This document shows, one piece after another, positions 43,396 to 51,781 of a stretch of DNA of 64,000 nt. The first letter of the stretch is position 1. Each line of letters begins with the position of its first letter. The position numbers and the translations under genes are program-made. The stretch is from an uncultured SAR116 cluster alpha proteobacterium (GTDB lineage Bacteria; Pseudomonadota; Alphaproteobacteria; Puniceispirillales; Marisalimonadaceae), in NCBI GenBank assembly GCA_902619615.1, contig CACNFD010000011.1, positions 1-64,000 of the forward strand. Direction: 5' to 3'. The notes under the pieces are model-generated. The model was not told where the DNA came from. It did no database searches and saw only the letters and a list, made by a program, of their open reading frames with translations.

Positions 43396-43870
43396 AATAT
43401 TTTTTTTTATTTTATTAATTAATACATTAGCTTTTTCAAAAGTTTTAAATGCTAGCTCATCATTAAAAATAATTGATGGCGATACAATAATACTTAACTC
43501 TGAAAAAATTAGATTTTATGGTATTGACACGCCAGAAATAAAACAAACTTGTACTGACAATTATGGACATACATATTCATGTGGAATTAGAGCAAAGTTA
43601 GAACTTGAAAAAATAATTGGGTCAAGAAAAATATCATGTATTAAAAAAACAAAAGACAGATACAAAAGATCTATTTCGATATGTTATGTAGATGAAAATG
43701 ATATTAACTCATTAATGGTAAAAAGGGGATGGGCACTAGCTTACCGAAAATATTCAAAAAAATATGTTAAGGACGAAGCAATCGCCAAATTAAACGATGC
43801 TGGTATGTGGTCAGGAAAATTTATAGCACCTTGGAAATGGCGGAGAATGAAGAATAAAAAAGTTAGATAG
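43388..43870 (+). CDS. Secreted thermonuclease-like (SNase) protein
   Basis: A 160-residue protein with an N-terminal signal peptide (about 1-22) and a staphylococcal-nuclease OB fold. SNase landmarks include IIDGDTIILNSEKIRFYGIDTPE (calcium-binding Asp residues), then KDRYKRSISICYVD, in which the catalytic Arg should sit, and the C-terminal GMWSGKFIAPWKWRR. Four Cys are present, possibly two disulfides, in line with export. It degrades DNA or RNA for nutrition or is a housekeeping periplasmic nuclease. It overlaps the SMP-30 gene and is convergent with the acidic repeat protein. Confidence 0.88.
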   Translation: MFKIFFFILLINTLAFSKVLNASSSLKIIDGDTIILNSEKIRFYGIDTPEIKQTCTDNYGHTYSCGIRAKLELEKIIGSRKISCIKKTKDRYKRSISICYVDENDINSLMVKRGWALAYRKYSKKYVKDEAIAKLNDAGMWSGKFIAPWKWRRMKNKKVR

Positions 43871-43878
43871 ATCTAATA

Positions 43879-44622
43879 TTATTCTACATATCCTTTTGGT
43901 AACTTTTTCTTCTTAGGTTTTAATAATGTTTTTAAATGAGCGATTTCTTCATCGGCTTTTTTGAATTCAGCTTGTTCTTCTTCTCTAACTTCGTCGTTAA
44001 TTCTTTTTTGTGCTCTTAATCTTCTCAACTCATACATTCTGTCTTCTTCTTCTTCGGTAAGACTATCTTCGTCTCGTTCCTCTAGAAGATCAAGTTCGGT
44101 TTTTTTAGTTTGATTAGTGTCAACATTTTCTTCTTTATTCTCAATTGGAGCCTCTTCAGTTGACGCAACTGCTTCTTCAACATTTACAGTTGGTGCTTCT
44201 TCTGCTGATGCAACTGCTTCTTCAACATTTACAGTTGGTGCTTCTTCTGCTGATGCAACTGCTTCCTCAACATTTAGAGTTGGAGCCTCTTCATTATCAG
44301 ATTTCTTTTGTTCCAAAGCATTATCAATTTTATTTGTTATCTCTTCTGTTAAGCCTAAGTTAGTTTCATTCTTAGCTTCATTAGTCTTTTCTATTAAATC
44401 TAATGAAGATGTTGGATTCTTATTCTCATATAATTTTTCAGTTGTAGCTTCGACTTTAGTTTCAACTTTACTTTCTTCAGAATTTACAGAAGAAGTTTGA
44501 GACACTTCCTTTTGTGGTGGAGCAGGTTTAGGCTGAGATTTCATGAAAGGAATAACATATTTTTCACGAGCAGCTTGAATATCAGATTTTAAAGTATTTA
44601 TTCTTGTATCCCAATCTCGCAT
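43879..44622 (-). CDS. Acidic, low-complexity protein with 15-residue tandem repeats
   Basis: A 247-residue, Glu-rich protein that I do not recognise. Parts: residues 1-30, a basic amphipathic start (RDWDTRINTLKSDIQAAREKY) that could bind a partner; 31-110, an acidic/Thr/Lys linker; 111-155, three near-perfect copies of EEAPTVNVEEAVASA with a degenerate fourth to 170; and 171-247, a highly charged helical C-terminal section (EEEEDRMYELRRLRAQKRINDEV). No membrane segment. It is probably a flexible cytoplasmic adaptor or scaffold. The opposite strand carries a spurious open frame caused by the repeats. It stands alone. Confidence 0.6.
   Translation of the reverse strand: MRDWDTRINTLKSDIQAAREKYVIPFMKSQPKPAPPQKEVSQTSSVNSEESKVETKVEATTEKLYENKNPTSSLDLIEKTNEAKNETNLGLTEEITNKIDNALEQKKSDNEEAPTLNVEEAVASAEEAPTVNVEEAVASAEEAPTVNVEEAVASTEEAPIENKEENVDTNQTKKTELDLLEERDEDSLTEEEEDRMYELRRLRAQKRINDEVREEEQAEFKKADEEIAHLKTLLKPKKKKLPKGYVE
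44158..44292 (-). repeat. Three tandem 45-bp in-frame repeats
   Basis: Three 45-bp units encode EEAPTxNVEEAVASx within the acidic protein; copies differ only by Leu/Val and Ala/Thr changes, and a diverged fourth unit follows to about 44113. The high DNA identity between copies indicates recent duplication or gene conversion and a length-variable locus. Confidence 0.85.
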
Positions 44623-44781
44623 TGGCTTTCCCTAATATTGAAATTACCCTAAAATACTAATTAAATAATTTTAAAATACAAATTATTAAAAGAACTATGT
44701 TTATTTCAAAAAACATACCAATTGTAAGATTTTACATTTTTTTTTTTACTTATATAATTTTAAATTGAGGAGAATATTGTA

Positions 44782-45846
44782 ATGGATGACCAAAATTTAA
44801 TTCAAAAAGACTTAATAAAAAAATTAATTGGCGATGCCAGAGGTGCTGTAGGAATTCGCCTTTGTGCTATTGGTGTTGATTTAGGGATTTTCAAAGACCT
44901 TGCTCAAAACGGAGCAGCTACTAGCCAGGAATTAGCAGAAAGAACGAAACTTGATGAAAGATATCTTAGGGAATGGGGTCTAGGTATGTTTTCATTAGGC
45001 TACCTTGATTTTGACAAAGTAAGCAGAAAGATATCACTAAATAAAGAATTTATTCCTGTACTTGTTGAAGAAGGCGGAAAATTTTCGCAAAAAGGTCTTA
45101 TTGAAATATTAAATAGCTCATTATTACCCTACCATGAACTTTTAAATTCTTTTAAAAACGGGGGTGGCATTAATTATGATAAAATTGACCAAGGTTTTTG
45201 GAACGGTATCGATCAAACAGGATGTACTAGATATAGGCATTTTTTAGTAACAGATTGGGTTGATAAAATGCCTGAGCTGAAATCAAGATTAGAATCAGGT
45301 TCAGTAACATTTGCTGACTTTGGTTGTGGTTCAGGAAGATCCACAATAGAGATGGCGAAGAAGTTTCCCAAAAGTCAGTTTTTTGGTTTTGATTTATTTG
45401 AACCTAATATTGAAAGAGCTCAAAAAATTGCTTTAGAAGCTGGAGTTAAGGATAATTTAAAATTCATGCAGTGGGATGTATCTAATCCATTAACGGAAAA
45501 ATTTGATTTTGTTGCTTGTTTTGATCTTATTCACGATATGATTGATCCATTAGAAGGGATGAAAACAATTAGAAAAGCAGTTAAAGATGATGGTATTTTT
45601 GTCCTCATGGATATTAAGTGTGAAGATGATCCTGCTGATAATGAAGGTCCTATGGTACCTTTTATGTACGCTATGAGTCTGCATTTTTGTATGACAACTT
45701 CGCTTGCAAACAATGGCGCAGGTCTTGGAACTGTTGGTTTACCAGAGTCAAAAGTTAAAGAATATTGTGATTTAGTTGGTTTCAAAACAGTGAAGAGAAT
45801 TGAAACTGATCACCCTCTCAATTCTGTTTTTGAAATTAGACCTTAA
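44782..45846 (+). CDS. SAM-dependent methyltransferase with N-terminal winged-helix domain
   Basis: A 354-residue protein. Residues 1-90 form a small dimerisation/winged-helix domain (ELAERTKLDERYLREWGLGM) and residues 165-310 a class I methyltransferase Rossmann fold with motif I FADFGCGSGRSTIEMA, an acidic motif II (FGFDLFEPN) and motif IV-like DLIHDMIDP. This two-domain layout matches a family of O-methyltransferase-like proteins that are mostly uncharacterised. A GAGGAGAAT site precedes the ATG. It is convergent with the GST gene, with one base between their stops. Substrate unknown. Confidence 0.88.
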   Translation: MDDQNLIQKDLIKKLIGDARGAVGIRLCAIGVDLGIFKDLAQNGAATSQELAERTKLDERYLREWGLGMFSLGYLDFDKVSRKISLNKEFIPVLVEEGGKFSQKGLIEILNSSLLPYHELLNSFKNGGGINYDKIDQGFWNGIDQTGCTRYRHFLVTDWVDKMPELKSRLESGSVTFADFGCGSGRSTIEMAKKFPKSQFFGFDLFEPNIERAQKIALEAGVKDNLKFMQWDVSNPLTEKFDFVACFDLIHDMIDPLEGMKTIRKAVKDDGIFVLMDIKCEDDPADNEGPMVPFMYAMSLHFCMTTSLANNGAGLGTVGLPESKVKEYCDLVGFKTVKRIETDHPLNSVFEIRP

Positions 45847-45847
45847 C

Positions 45848-46540
45848 TCAGTTTTTAAGCCTTTCGTTAGAAGGAAATAGATGTCTACTTGCTTCTGCGT
45901 CTATTTCAACCTTAAAGTTATGATTATTTGTTTTGGTAATGTTGAGTGCCTTTTTAGCAGCTTCTCTGCTATTTATCTCTGTCATTAATCTATTTAAATT
46001 TGTTCTTTTTTCTAACTCACCTTCACCTATCACCTTAGGTAACATACGTGCCCAACCCCACACACACATATCAACTATGGTGTAGGTGTCGCCTAACATA
46101 TACTGGTTCTGAGATAAACGGTCGTCTAATATGTTATAATGTCTTTCGGCTTCAAAAAGATATCTATTAATCGCATAGTCTAATTTTTGTGGTGCCATGT
46201 GTTGGAAATGAACAGATTGGCCTGAATAAGGTCCTATACCTGTAGCGACAAACATTAACCATGATAAAAGATCAGCTCTATTTTTAGGGTTATTTTTAGT
46301 TATAAATTTTCCATATTTTTCTGCTAAATATAATAATATTGCGTTGCTATCAAAAATAACATGTCCATCATCTTCAATTGCAGGAGCTTTAGCATTTGGA
46401 TTAATAGATAAATATGATGGCGAATGTTGGTCACCTTTTCTAGTATCTATTGGAATTGCTTCATATGACAAATCCATTTCTTCTAAACACAAAGCTATTT
46501 TCATTGGATTTGGACTTGTGTTGTAATAAAATTTAATCAT
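45848..46540 (-). CDS. Glutathione S-transferase family protein
   Basis: A 230-residue GST. The N-terminal thioredoxin fold has YYNTSPNPMKIALCLEEMDL, and the SNAILLYLAEKYG segment (about 65-77) is the glutathione-binding SNA motif; the all-helical C-terminal domain contains GDTYTIVDMCVWGWARM (N-capping TIVDM motif). It resembles YfcG/GstB-type enzymes, with disulfide-bond reductase or conjugating activity. The residue matching the catalytic Ser/Tyr/Cys is likely in NTSPN. No link to neighbours is evident beyond strand, and the next gene upstream is a sugar dehydrogenase 57 bases away. Confidence 0.9.
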   Translation of the reverse strand: MIKFYYNTSPNPMKIALCLEEMDLSYEAIPIDTRKGDQHSPSYLSINPNAKAPAIEDDGHVIFDSNAILLYLAEKYGKFITKNNPKNRADLLSWLMFVATGIGPYSGQSVHFQHMAPQKLDYAINRYLFEAERHYNILDDRLSQNQYMLGDTYTIVDMCVWGWARMLPKVIGEGELEKRTNLNRLMTEINSREAAKKALNITKTNNHNFKVEIDAEASRHLFPSNERLKN

Positions 46541-46596
46541 CTAATTCTCCATCTATTTTGGCTATGCTTTTTTGTTAACTAAAATATATTTTTTGA

Positions 46597-47667
46597 TTAT
46601 TTATAGAGCCTGTAAACACCACCATCATACTCATCATTTATAATTATTAAAGACCCATCTGATATTTCTTCTATATCACGAATTCTTCCAATCTTGTTTT
46701 CTAAAAAAATTTTTTCATCAACTACTTTTTCATCTTTTAAGGATAAAATGTGTAATCTTTTATATTTTAAAGATCCTAAAATAATTTTATTTTTAAATTT
46801 TGGGAACATATTTCCTCCGTAAACAATCATCCCAGATGGAGCAATTGACGGCACCCAAACATATTTAGGATCTTCATAACCTGGAAGTGAAGTTCCCATT
46901 CCAATCTTTCTACCCGAACCATATTCTTTACCAAAAGTGACTTTAGGCCAACCATAGTTTTTTCCTTTTAATACTATATTTAATTCATCTCCTCCTTGTG
47001 GCCCATGTTCATGAGCCCACAAGATATTTTTGGACAAATCAAAGCTAAGTCCTTGTGGGTTTCGGTGTCCTAAAGAATAAATTTCAGGAAGTGAATTTAT
47101 AAATGCCTTATTATTATATTGGTTTCCATTTTTTAATATTTTAATGATTGAACCAGAATGATTTTTACTATTTTGACTGTCTTCTCTAGCTCCCCTATCA
47201 CCTAAAGTAGCAAAAATAAATTCATTTTTAATTGCAAGCCTGCAACCAAAATGTCTTCCACTTGATGATGTTTTATTTGATATAAACATAACTTTTTTAT
47301 TAGTTAATTTATCATTTTTAAAGTTATAGCTATAGATAGCTGTTGATGATTGATTGCTAGCTATGACTTTGCTAAGACATAAATAAACTCTTTGAACGTT
47401 ATTCTCTTTTTCAAAAGCTATATCAAGTAATCCACCTTGACCCGAATTATAGACTTTAGGCGCACCTTCAATTTTTGATATATTTTTGTTAAACACATTT
47501 AACCTGTAAAGATTTCCAGAACGTTGAGTTACCAGAATTTCATCTTTATTTATAATAGCTATACCCCATAAATTTGAAATTTTGGGAGATATTTTTTCTA
47601 ATTTAACTTGAGAATGGACAATAAATGGAAATAGACTAAATAGTAAAATATAAAAAATAAAATTCAT
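46597..47667 (-). CDS. PQQ-dependent aldose sugar dehydrogenase-like protein (secreted)
   Basis: A 356-residue secreted six-bladed propeller. A signal peptide covers about 1-19. Family motifs are GQGGLLDIAFE, GRHFGCRLAI, SLGHRNPQGLSFD, the PQQ/Ca-binding HEHGPQGGDELN and NYGWP. This is the soluble glucose dehydrogenase/Asd (YliI-like) family that oxidises aldoses in the periplasm using PQQ. PQQ biosynthesis genes are not in this window. It is divergent from glucokinase across a 90-base spacer, so the two may respond to the same sugar signal. Confidence 0.9.
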   Translation of the reverse strand: MNFIFYILLFSLFPFIVHSQVKLEKISPKISNLWGIAIINKDEILVTQRSGNLYRLNVFNKNISKIEGAPKVYNSGQGGLLDIAFEKENNVQRVYLCLSKVIASNQSSTAIYSYNFKNDKLTNKKVMFISNKTSSSGRHFGCRLAIKNEFIFATLGDRGAREDSQNSKNHSGSIIKILKNGNQYNNKAFINSLPEIYSLGHRNPQGLSFDLSKNILWAHEHGPQGGDELNIVLKGKNYGWPKVTFGKEYGSGRKIGMGTSLPGYEDPKYVWVPSIAPSGMIVYGGNMFPKFKNKIILGSLKYKRLHILSLKDEKVVDEKIFLENKIGRIRDIEEISDGSLIIINDEYDGGVYRLYK

Positions 47668-47757
47668 CTAATTAAACCTTTTGATAATAAAAATTTGTTT
47701 ATAAAACTATCTTTACAGACTATTTTAAATTGTTGAACAATATATTTTGAGAATAGC

Positions 47758-48771
47758 ATGAAATTATTAGTTGCAGATATAGGTGGAACAAATGCAAGGT
47801 TTGCTTACCAAATAAAAAATAATGGAGATCTTACTAATTTTGCTTATTTAAAATGTTCTGATTTTGAAAACATTTATGATGCTATAGAGCATTATCAACA
47901 AAAAAATAATTTAGACATCGAAAATATGTCAATTGCAGTTGCTAGCACCACAAAGAAAAATGATATTAAATTTACAAATAACCACTGGAATTTTAGGCAA
48001 TCAGAATTTTTAAAATATTTTAATTTAAATAAACTAATTTTTGTTAATGATTTTGTTGCTCAGTGTCTAAGTCTGGCATCTTTTTATAAAGATATATCTG
48101 AAAACAAAATCTTAAACAATAAATTACTAAGTGATTATGATCTAAAAACTATTAAAAGTGGAACTCCAATAAAAAACGCTCCACTCCTTGTTACAGGTCC
48201 TGGAACTGGATTGGGTGTTTGTACTCTTTTAAATATTAGTAATTATCCTTTAGCTATAGAAGGTGAAGGAGGTCATTCTTCTTTCGCCCCAAATTCTGAT
48301 CTTGAGATAGAACTGCTTCAGCATCTAAGAAAAAAATATGATCATGTCTCTAATGAACGAATAGTAAGCGGTTCTGGTATTGAAGAAATATATGAATTTA
48401 TTTGTTTTAAACAAAAAAGTCCTTTTGAGAATTTAAAAGCTCCAATTATTGGTGAAAATGCTATGAAAGGTGAACCTAAAGCATTCGAGACTATAAAATT
48501 ATTTTTTAGTATTTTTGGCACAATTGTCTCCAGTGTTATTTTAATCAATGGGGCACAAAGTGGTGTAGTAATAGCTGGTGGGATAACTCCAAAATTACAG
48601 TCTATTCTTAATAAAAGTAATTTTAAGTTAAATCTTTTAAATAAAGGTAGAAGATACGATTATGTAAAGACTGTACCTATATGGCTAACACAAAATAATA
48701 ATAATGGTCTTATAGGAGCATCAAAGGCAATAGTAAATCCACATTACATGTCAAAAATTTTATCGAATTAA
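47758..48771 (+). CDS. glk: Glucokinase
   Basis: A 337-residue hexokinase-fold enzyme of the Glk group (not ROK, as it lacks the Cys zinc motif). The phosphate-binding start is LVADIGGTNARFAY, the catalytic Asp lies in IFVNDFVAQ (about 100), the sugar-site Glu lies in EGEGGHSSFAP (about 170), and the adenosine motif is SGVVIAGGITPK near 285. It phosphorylates glucose entering the cell. It is divergent from the PQQ sugar dehydrogenase gene, suggesting a shared role in glucose use. Cytoplasmic. Confidence 0.93.
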   Translation: MKLLVADIGGTNARFAYQIKNNGDLTNFAYLKCSDFENIYDAIEHYQQKNNLDIENMSIAVASTTKKNDIKFTNNHWNFRQSEFLKYFNLNKLIFVNDFVAQCLSLASFYKDISENKILNNKLLSDYDLKTIKSGTPIKNAPLLVTGPGTGLGVCTLLNISNYPLAIEGEGGHSSFAPNSDLEIELLQHLRKKYDHVSNERIVSGSGIEEIYEFICFKQKSPFENLKAPIIGENAMKGEPKAFETIKLFFSIFGTIVSSVILINGAQSGVVIAGGITPKLQSILNKSNFKLNLLNKGRRYDYVKTVPIWLTQNNNNGLIGASKAIVNPHYMSKILSN

Positions 48772-48830
48772 TAAATTTTTCTTTTAAAAAAATTTTTCAA
48801 TAGTTAACATTATTAATGGGAGTAAAAGTT

Positions 48831-49550
48831 ATGTTAAATAATGAGTTAATAAATTTTTTAAAGAAGTTTGACACACCAACGATTTCTAATGCACTTGATA
48901 TATATAGAGGTTCTAGGTCTGCAGATGGTTATACAAAATATCCGTTTATTTCAGCCAATAATAAACTAGAGCCTATTGTTGGAATAGCAAGAACAGCTAA
49001 AATAAGGGCTTCTAATCCTCCTATTTTATCACCTGAGGAAACTACTTCGATACGATTAAAATATTATGAATATATAAGTAAAAAATTTGTAGAATATCCT
49101 GATGCTTCACCAGTCTGTGTGATCGAGGACCTTGATTGGCCAAATCCTACAGGATCATTTTGGGGTGAGGTCAATGTAGCATTACATAAAGGTTTGGGAC
49201 TAGCAGGAACAATAACGAGTGGATTACTAAGAGATCTGGACGCAATAAATAAAAATTATCAGGTTTTAGCTAATGGAATTGGTCCAAGTCATGCTTATGT
49301 TCACGTTGTTGAATTTGAATCATCAGTCAATATCCACGGCCTTAACGTCAATGATGGTGAAATAATTCATGCAGATCAGCACGGAGCGGTTGTTATACCA
49401 AAACAAGCACTTTCGATCATCAAAAAAGCCATTAACCACATGACTAAAAAAGAAAAACACCTAATCGATGCGGCAAAAGAAGAGAACTTCAATATTGAAA
49501 AACTTAAAGAAGCATGGTCAAAAGCTTCGAATGAAAAATGGGAGGGATGA
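48831..49550 (+). CDS. RraA/HMG aldolase-family protein
   Basis: A 239-residue protein of the RraA-like fold (formerly annotated as dimethylmenaquinone methyltransferase, an incorrect name). The aldolase signature G-x(n)-R-D is present in GLGLAGTITSGLLRDLDAI, and the usual DxDG.VV.P motif reads ADQHGAVVIP, so the metal site may be intact. It might be a 4-hydroxy-4-methyl-2-oxoglutarate/oxaloacetate lyase or a related divalent-metal enzyme. The ATG at 48831 has GGGAG 9-13 bases upstream; ATG 48816 would use none. It precedes the PhyH gene by 3 bases, so they are coupled. Confidence 0.85.
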   Translation: MLNNELINFLKKFDTPTISNALDIYRGSRSADGYTKYPFISANNKLEPIVGIARTAKIRASNPPILSPEETTSIRLKYYEYISKKFVEYPDASPVCVIEDLDWPNPTGSFWGEVNVALHKGLGLAGTITSGLLRDLDAINKNYQVLANGIGPSHAYVHVVEFESSVNIHGLNVNDGEIIHADQHGAVVIPKQALSIIKKAINHMTKKEKHLIDAAKEENFNIEKLKEAWSKASNEKWEG

Positions 49551-49553
49551 ATT

Positions 49554-50369
49554 TTGTTTGAAATTAATCAGAAAGCTAGAAGGCTTTCAGATGAAGAAAA
49601 AGAACAATATAAAAAAGAAGGATATGTAACAGGTCTCCCAGTGTTCTCAGATAATGCCATTAAGGACTTACATAATTGGTATGATGAACTAAGTTCAAAA
49701 TTACCTCCAGATATTGATATCAATAAAACTAACATGTGGCACAAAGCTAGTAAAAAATTTCATGATCTATGTAGAACACCAGCTATTTTAGATTATGTAG
49801 AAGATTTATTAGGTCCTAATTTTGTTCAATGGGGAGGTCAATTTTTTAGTAAAGAGCCTAAAGATGGATCAGTTGTACCATGGCACCAAGATGCTCAATA
49901 TTGGCCATTAAATCCATCTAATGCCGTTACAGTATGGCTTGCAGTTTTTGATACAGATGAAGAAAATGGTGCAATGAAAGTAGTTTCTGGAAGTCATAAA
50001 ATGGGACGATTTGTTCACAAAAAAAATCCTGCTAAAAATTTAGTTCTTGACCAAGAAGTATCATTTGATCAATTAGATGAAACAAAAATAGTTTCTCTTA
50101 ATTTGAAAGCTGGGCAAATATCACTCCACAATGATGCTCTTTTACACGGATCGGAAGCGAACAACTCTGAAAGAAGAAGATGCGGAGTAACCATGAGGTT
50201 TTCACCAACTAATGTAAAAGGTGATTTAAAAATTTGGCCATTTTTTGAAACACAACTTGCCAGGGGTATTGATGAATTTAAGTTAAATCCAATTGCAAAA
50301 ATTCCTAGAGGAGAAGCTACCCCTCTAAAAATGTTTTCATTTTCACGAGAATTTGAAAACGAGTGGTAA
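49554..50369 (+). CDS. Phytanoyl-CoA dioxygenase-family oxygenase 2
   Basis: A 271-residue Fe(II)/2-oxoglutarate oxygenase. Iron ligands are H111 and D113 (VPWHQDAQYWPLN) and H198 (ALLHGSEANNS), with an Arg in the SERRRCG segment for 2-oxoglutarate. GAMKVVSGSHKMG is the usual family core. The WHQDAQYWPL sequence groups it with small-molecule hydroxylases close to ectoine hydroxylase, syringomycin-type, and phosphonate oxygenases. The TTG at 49554 has a strong GGGAGGG site upstream and follows the RraA-like stop by 3 bases, so both form one unit. Substrate unknown. Confidence 0.9.
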   Translation: MFEINQKARRLSDEEKEQYKKEGYVTGLPVFSDNAIKDLHNWYDELSSKLPPDIDINKTNMWHKASKKFHDLCRTPAILDYVEDLLGPNFVQWGGQFFSKEPKDGSVVPWHQDAQYWPLNPSNAVTVWLAVFDTDEENGAMKVVSGSHKMGRFVHKKNPAKNLVLDQEVSFDQLDETKIVSLNLKAGQISLHNDALLHGSEANNSERRRCGVTMRFSPTNVKGDLKIWPFFETQLARGIDEFKLNPIAKIPRGEATPLKMFSFSREFENEW

Positions 50370-50371
50370 AC

Positions 50372-51412
50372 CTAGACACATTCTAACATTTCAATATCTT
50401 GGCCACTCTTCAATCTTTTTAATCCAATTGATTTTACTTTGATTTCATTTCTTGCAGTCATCCAGGCGTCGCTAGAAATCAAAATTTGGTTAGACTCAGA
50501 CATGTCACATATATTGAATGCCATATTTACTGTTTTTCCCAAAATATCAAATTGAACTGTTTTTGTTCCAACTGTTCCAGCAACAAGTGAACCAGAGTGT
50601 ATTCCAAGATGAAGATCCCAAGGCATTGAGAAGGTATTTGCAATCTCTCTTAATTTATAAGAACAATCTACACAAGACTTTACAGGAGAAATTGCATGTG
50701 AGGACAAACCTGCAACTGCAACAATAGCATCTCCTACAGTTTTAATTTTTTCCAAGCCAAAATCTTCAAATGCTTTTTCAAAATTCTCTACAAGACCCTG
50801 TAAGGTTTCGACTACTAATTCAGGATCATTTTTTTCACAAAAAGAAGTAAAACCAACTAAGTCACAAATTAAAATTGCAACATCATCATATCTTCTAGAT
50901 CTAACTTTACCAGATGACTGTAATTCATTAGCAACGGAGGTGGGCATAACAGTTTTTAATATTTGCTGTGAGCGTTTTTTATCTGTTTCAACTCTGTCTA
51001 AATAACTTTCTTCTGTATCTCTCAATCTTTTTTTCTCTAAACTAGCCCCAACCCTTGCTTTAAGAAGAGTCCCATTAAATGGCTTAGTAATAAAATCATC
51101 TGCTCCATTTATTATACATTCAGCAGCAGTTTCAACTTCATCAGAAGCTGTAACCATAATTACAGGAATTGATCTTTGAAGTGGGTCTCCTTTTAAATGT
51201 TTTAAAACCTCAAGACCACTCATATCTGGCATCATTAAATCTAAAAGAATCAAATCAAATTTGTTTTCAGAAGCCATTTCAAGTGCTGTTTTACCACCCT
51301 CTGCTAAGAAAATATTAGTATAGCCATCCCTCTTTAATCTTCTTTCGAGTGTATATCTATTATCTTCAATATCATCAACAATCAGAATATTAGCATCCTC
51401 TTTATTAATCAT
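50372..51412 (-). CDS. Receiver domain-class III adenylate cyclase fusion (transition-state Arg replaced)
   Basis: A 346-residue protein: receiver domain (1-125; phosphoacceptor D58 in LLDLMMPDMSG, K110 in ITKPF), a signalling helix with ILKTVMPTSVANEL (about 150-165), and a class III cyclase (about 175-340). Metal aspartates are D184 (CDLVGFT) and D228 (KTVGDA); K224 and D289 (FDILG) are the adenine-selecting pair, so ATP rather than GTP is predicted. The usual transition-state Arg (VNxAxR) is N300 in VNMAFN, while N296 remains, so activity may be reduced. It ends a five-gene operon with a hybrid kinase that could phosphorylate it. Overlaps the upstream receiver gene by 8 bases. Confidence 0.92.
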   Translation of the reverse strand: MINKEDANILIVDDIEDNRYTLERRLKRDGYTNIFLAEGGKTALEMASENKFDLILLDLMMPDMSGLEVLKHLKGDPLQRSIPVIMVTASDEVETAAECIINGADDFITKPFNGTLLKARVGASLEKKRLRDTEESYLDRVETDKKRSQQILKTVMPTSVANELQSSGKVRSRRYDDVAILICDLVGFTSFCEKNDPELVVETLQGLVENFEKAFEDFGLEKIKTVGDAIVAVAGLSSHAISPVKSCVDCSYKLREIANTFSMPWDLHLGIHSGSLVAGTVGTKTVQFDILGKTVNMAFNICDMSESNQILISSDAWMTARNEIKVKSIGLKRLKSGQDIEMLECV

Positions 51413-51779
51413 TTTTAGCGCCTAGCTGAGCTGAAATTTTTGATAAAAGTCTCTCAATATCTACTGGTTTAGTATCGTAATCATTACATCCACTATCAAT
51501 AGCTCTTTGTTTATGTTCTTCCATAGCATGAGCTGATAGAGCAATAATTGGAATAGATTTCAAATCATTATTACTTTTTATATGCTTTGTAGCAGTCCAT
51601 CCATCCATTTTAGGTAAACTTAAATCCATTAAAATAAGATCAGGCTTTTCTGAAGATGCCATCTCTACACCTTGTTCGCCATCAATAGCAACGACAATTT
51701 CAAAGCCCTTTCTCTTAAGTCGCCTTGATAACATATAGACATTATCTTCATTATCTTCTACGTACAAAATCTTAGTCAC
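51405..51779 (-). CDS. Single-domain response regulator
   Basis: A 124-residue CheY-like receiver with acidic pocket EDNED (8-12), phosphoacceptor D52 in LILMDLSLPKMDGW, the conserved Ser/Thr in ALSAHAM and K104 in DYDTKPVD. It has no output domain, so it should act as a phosphate shuttle or sink in a phosphorelay. It is encoded directly after the hybrid kinase (2-base gap) and overlaps the receiver-cyclase gene by 8 bases, making it a probable link between kinase and cyclase or between kinase and an unlinked phosphotransfer protein. DivK-like proteins have this form. Confidence 0.93.
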   Translation of the reverse strand: MTKILYVEDNEDNVYMLSRRLKRKGFEIVVAIDGEQGVEMASSEKPDLILMDLSLPKMDGWTATKHIKSNNDLKSIPIIALSAHAMEEHKQRAIDSGCNDYDTKPVDIERLLSKISAQLGAKND

Positions 51780-51781
51780 GA

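Noticed and set aside
43863-43876. Palindrome TTAGATAGATCTAA between convergent genes, considered as a bidirectional terminator
   Set aside because: The stem is short and A/T-rich with a 2-base loop and no flanking T-run.
44117-44500. 127-codon plus-strand frame with repeats (TVGASSADATASS)
   Set aside because: It is the antisense of the acidic repeat protein; the repeat period of 45 keeps both strands open by chance.
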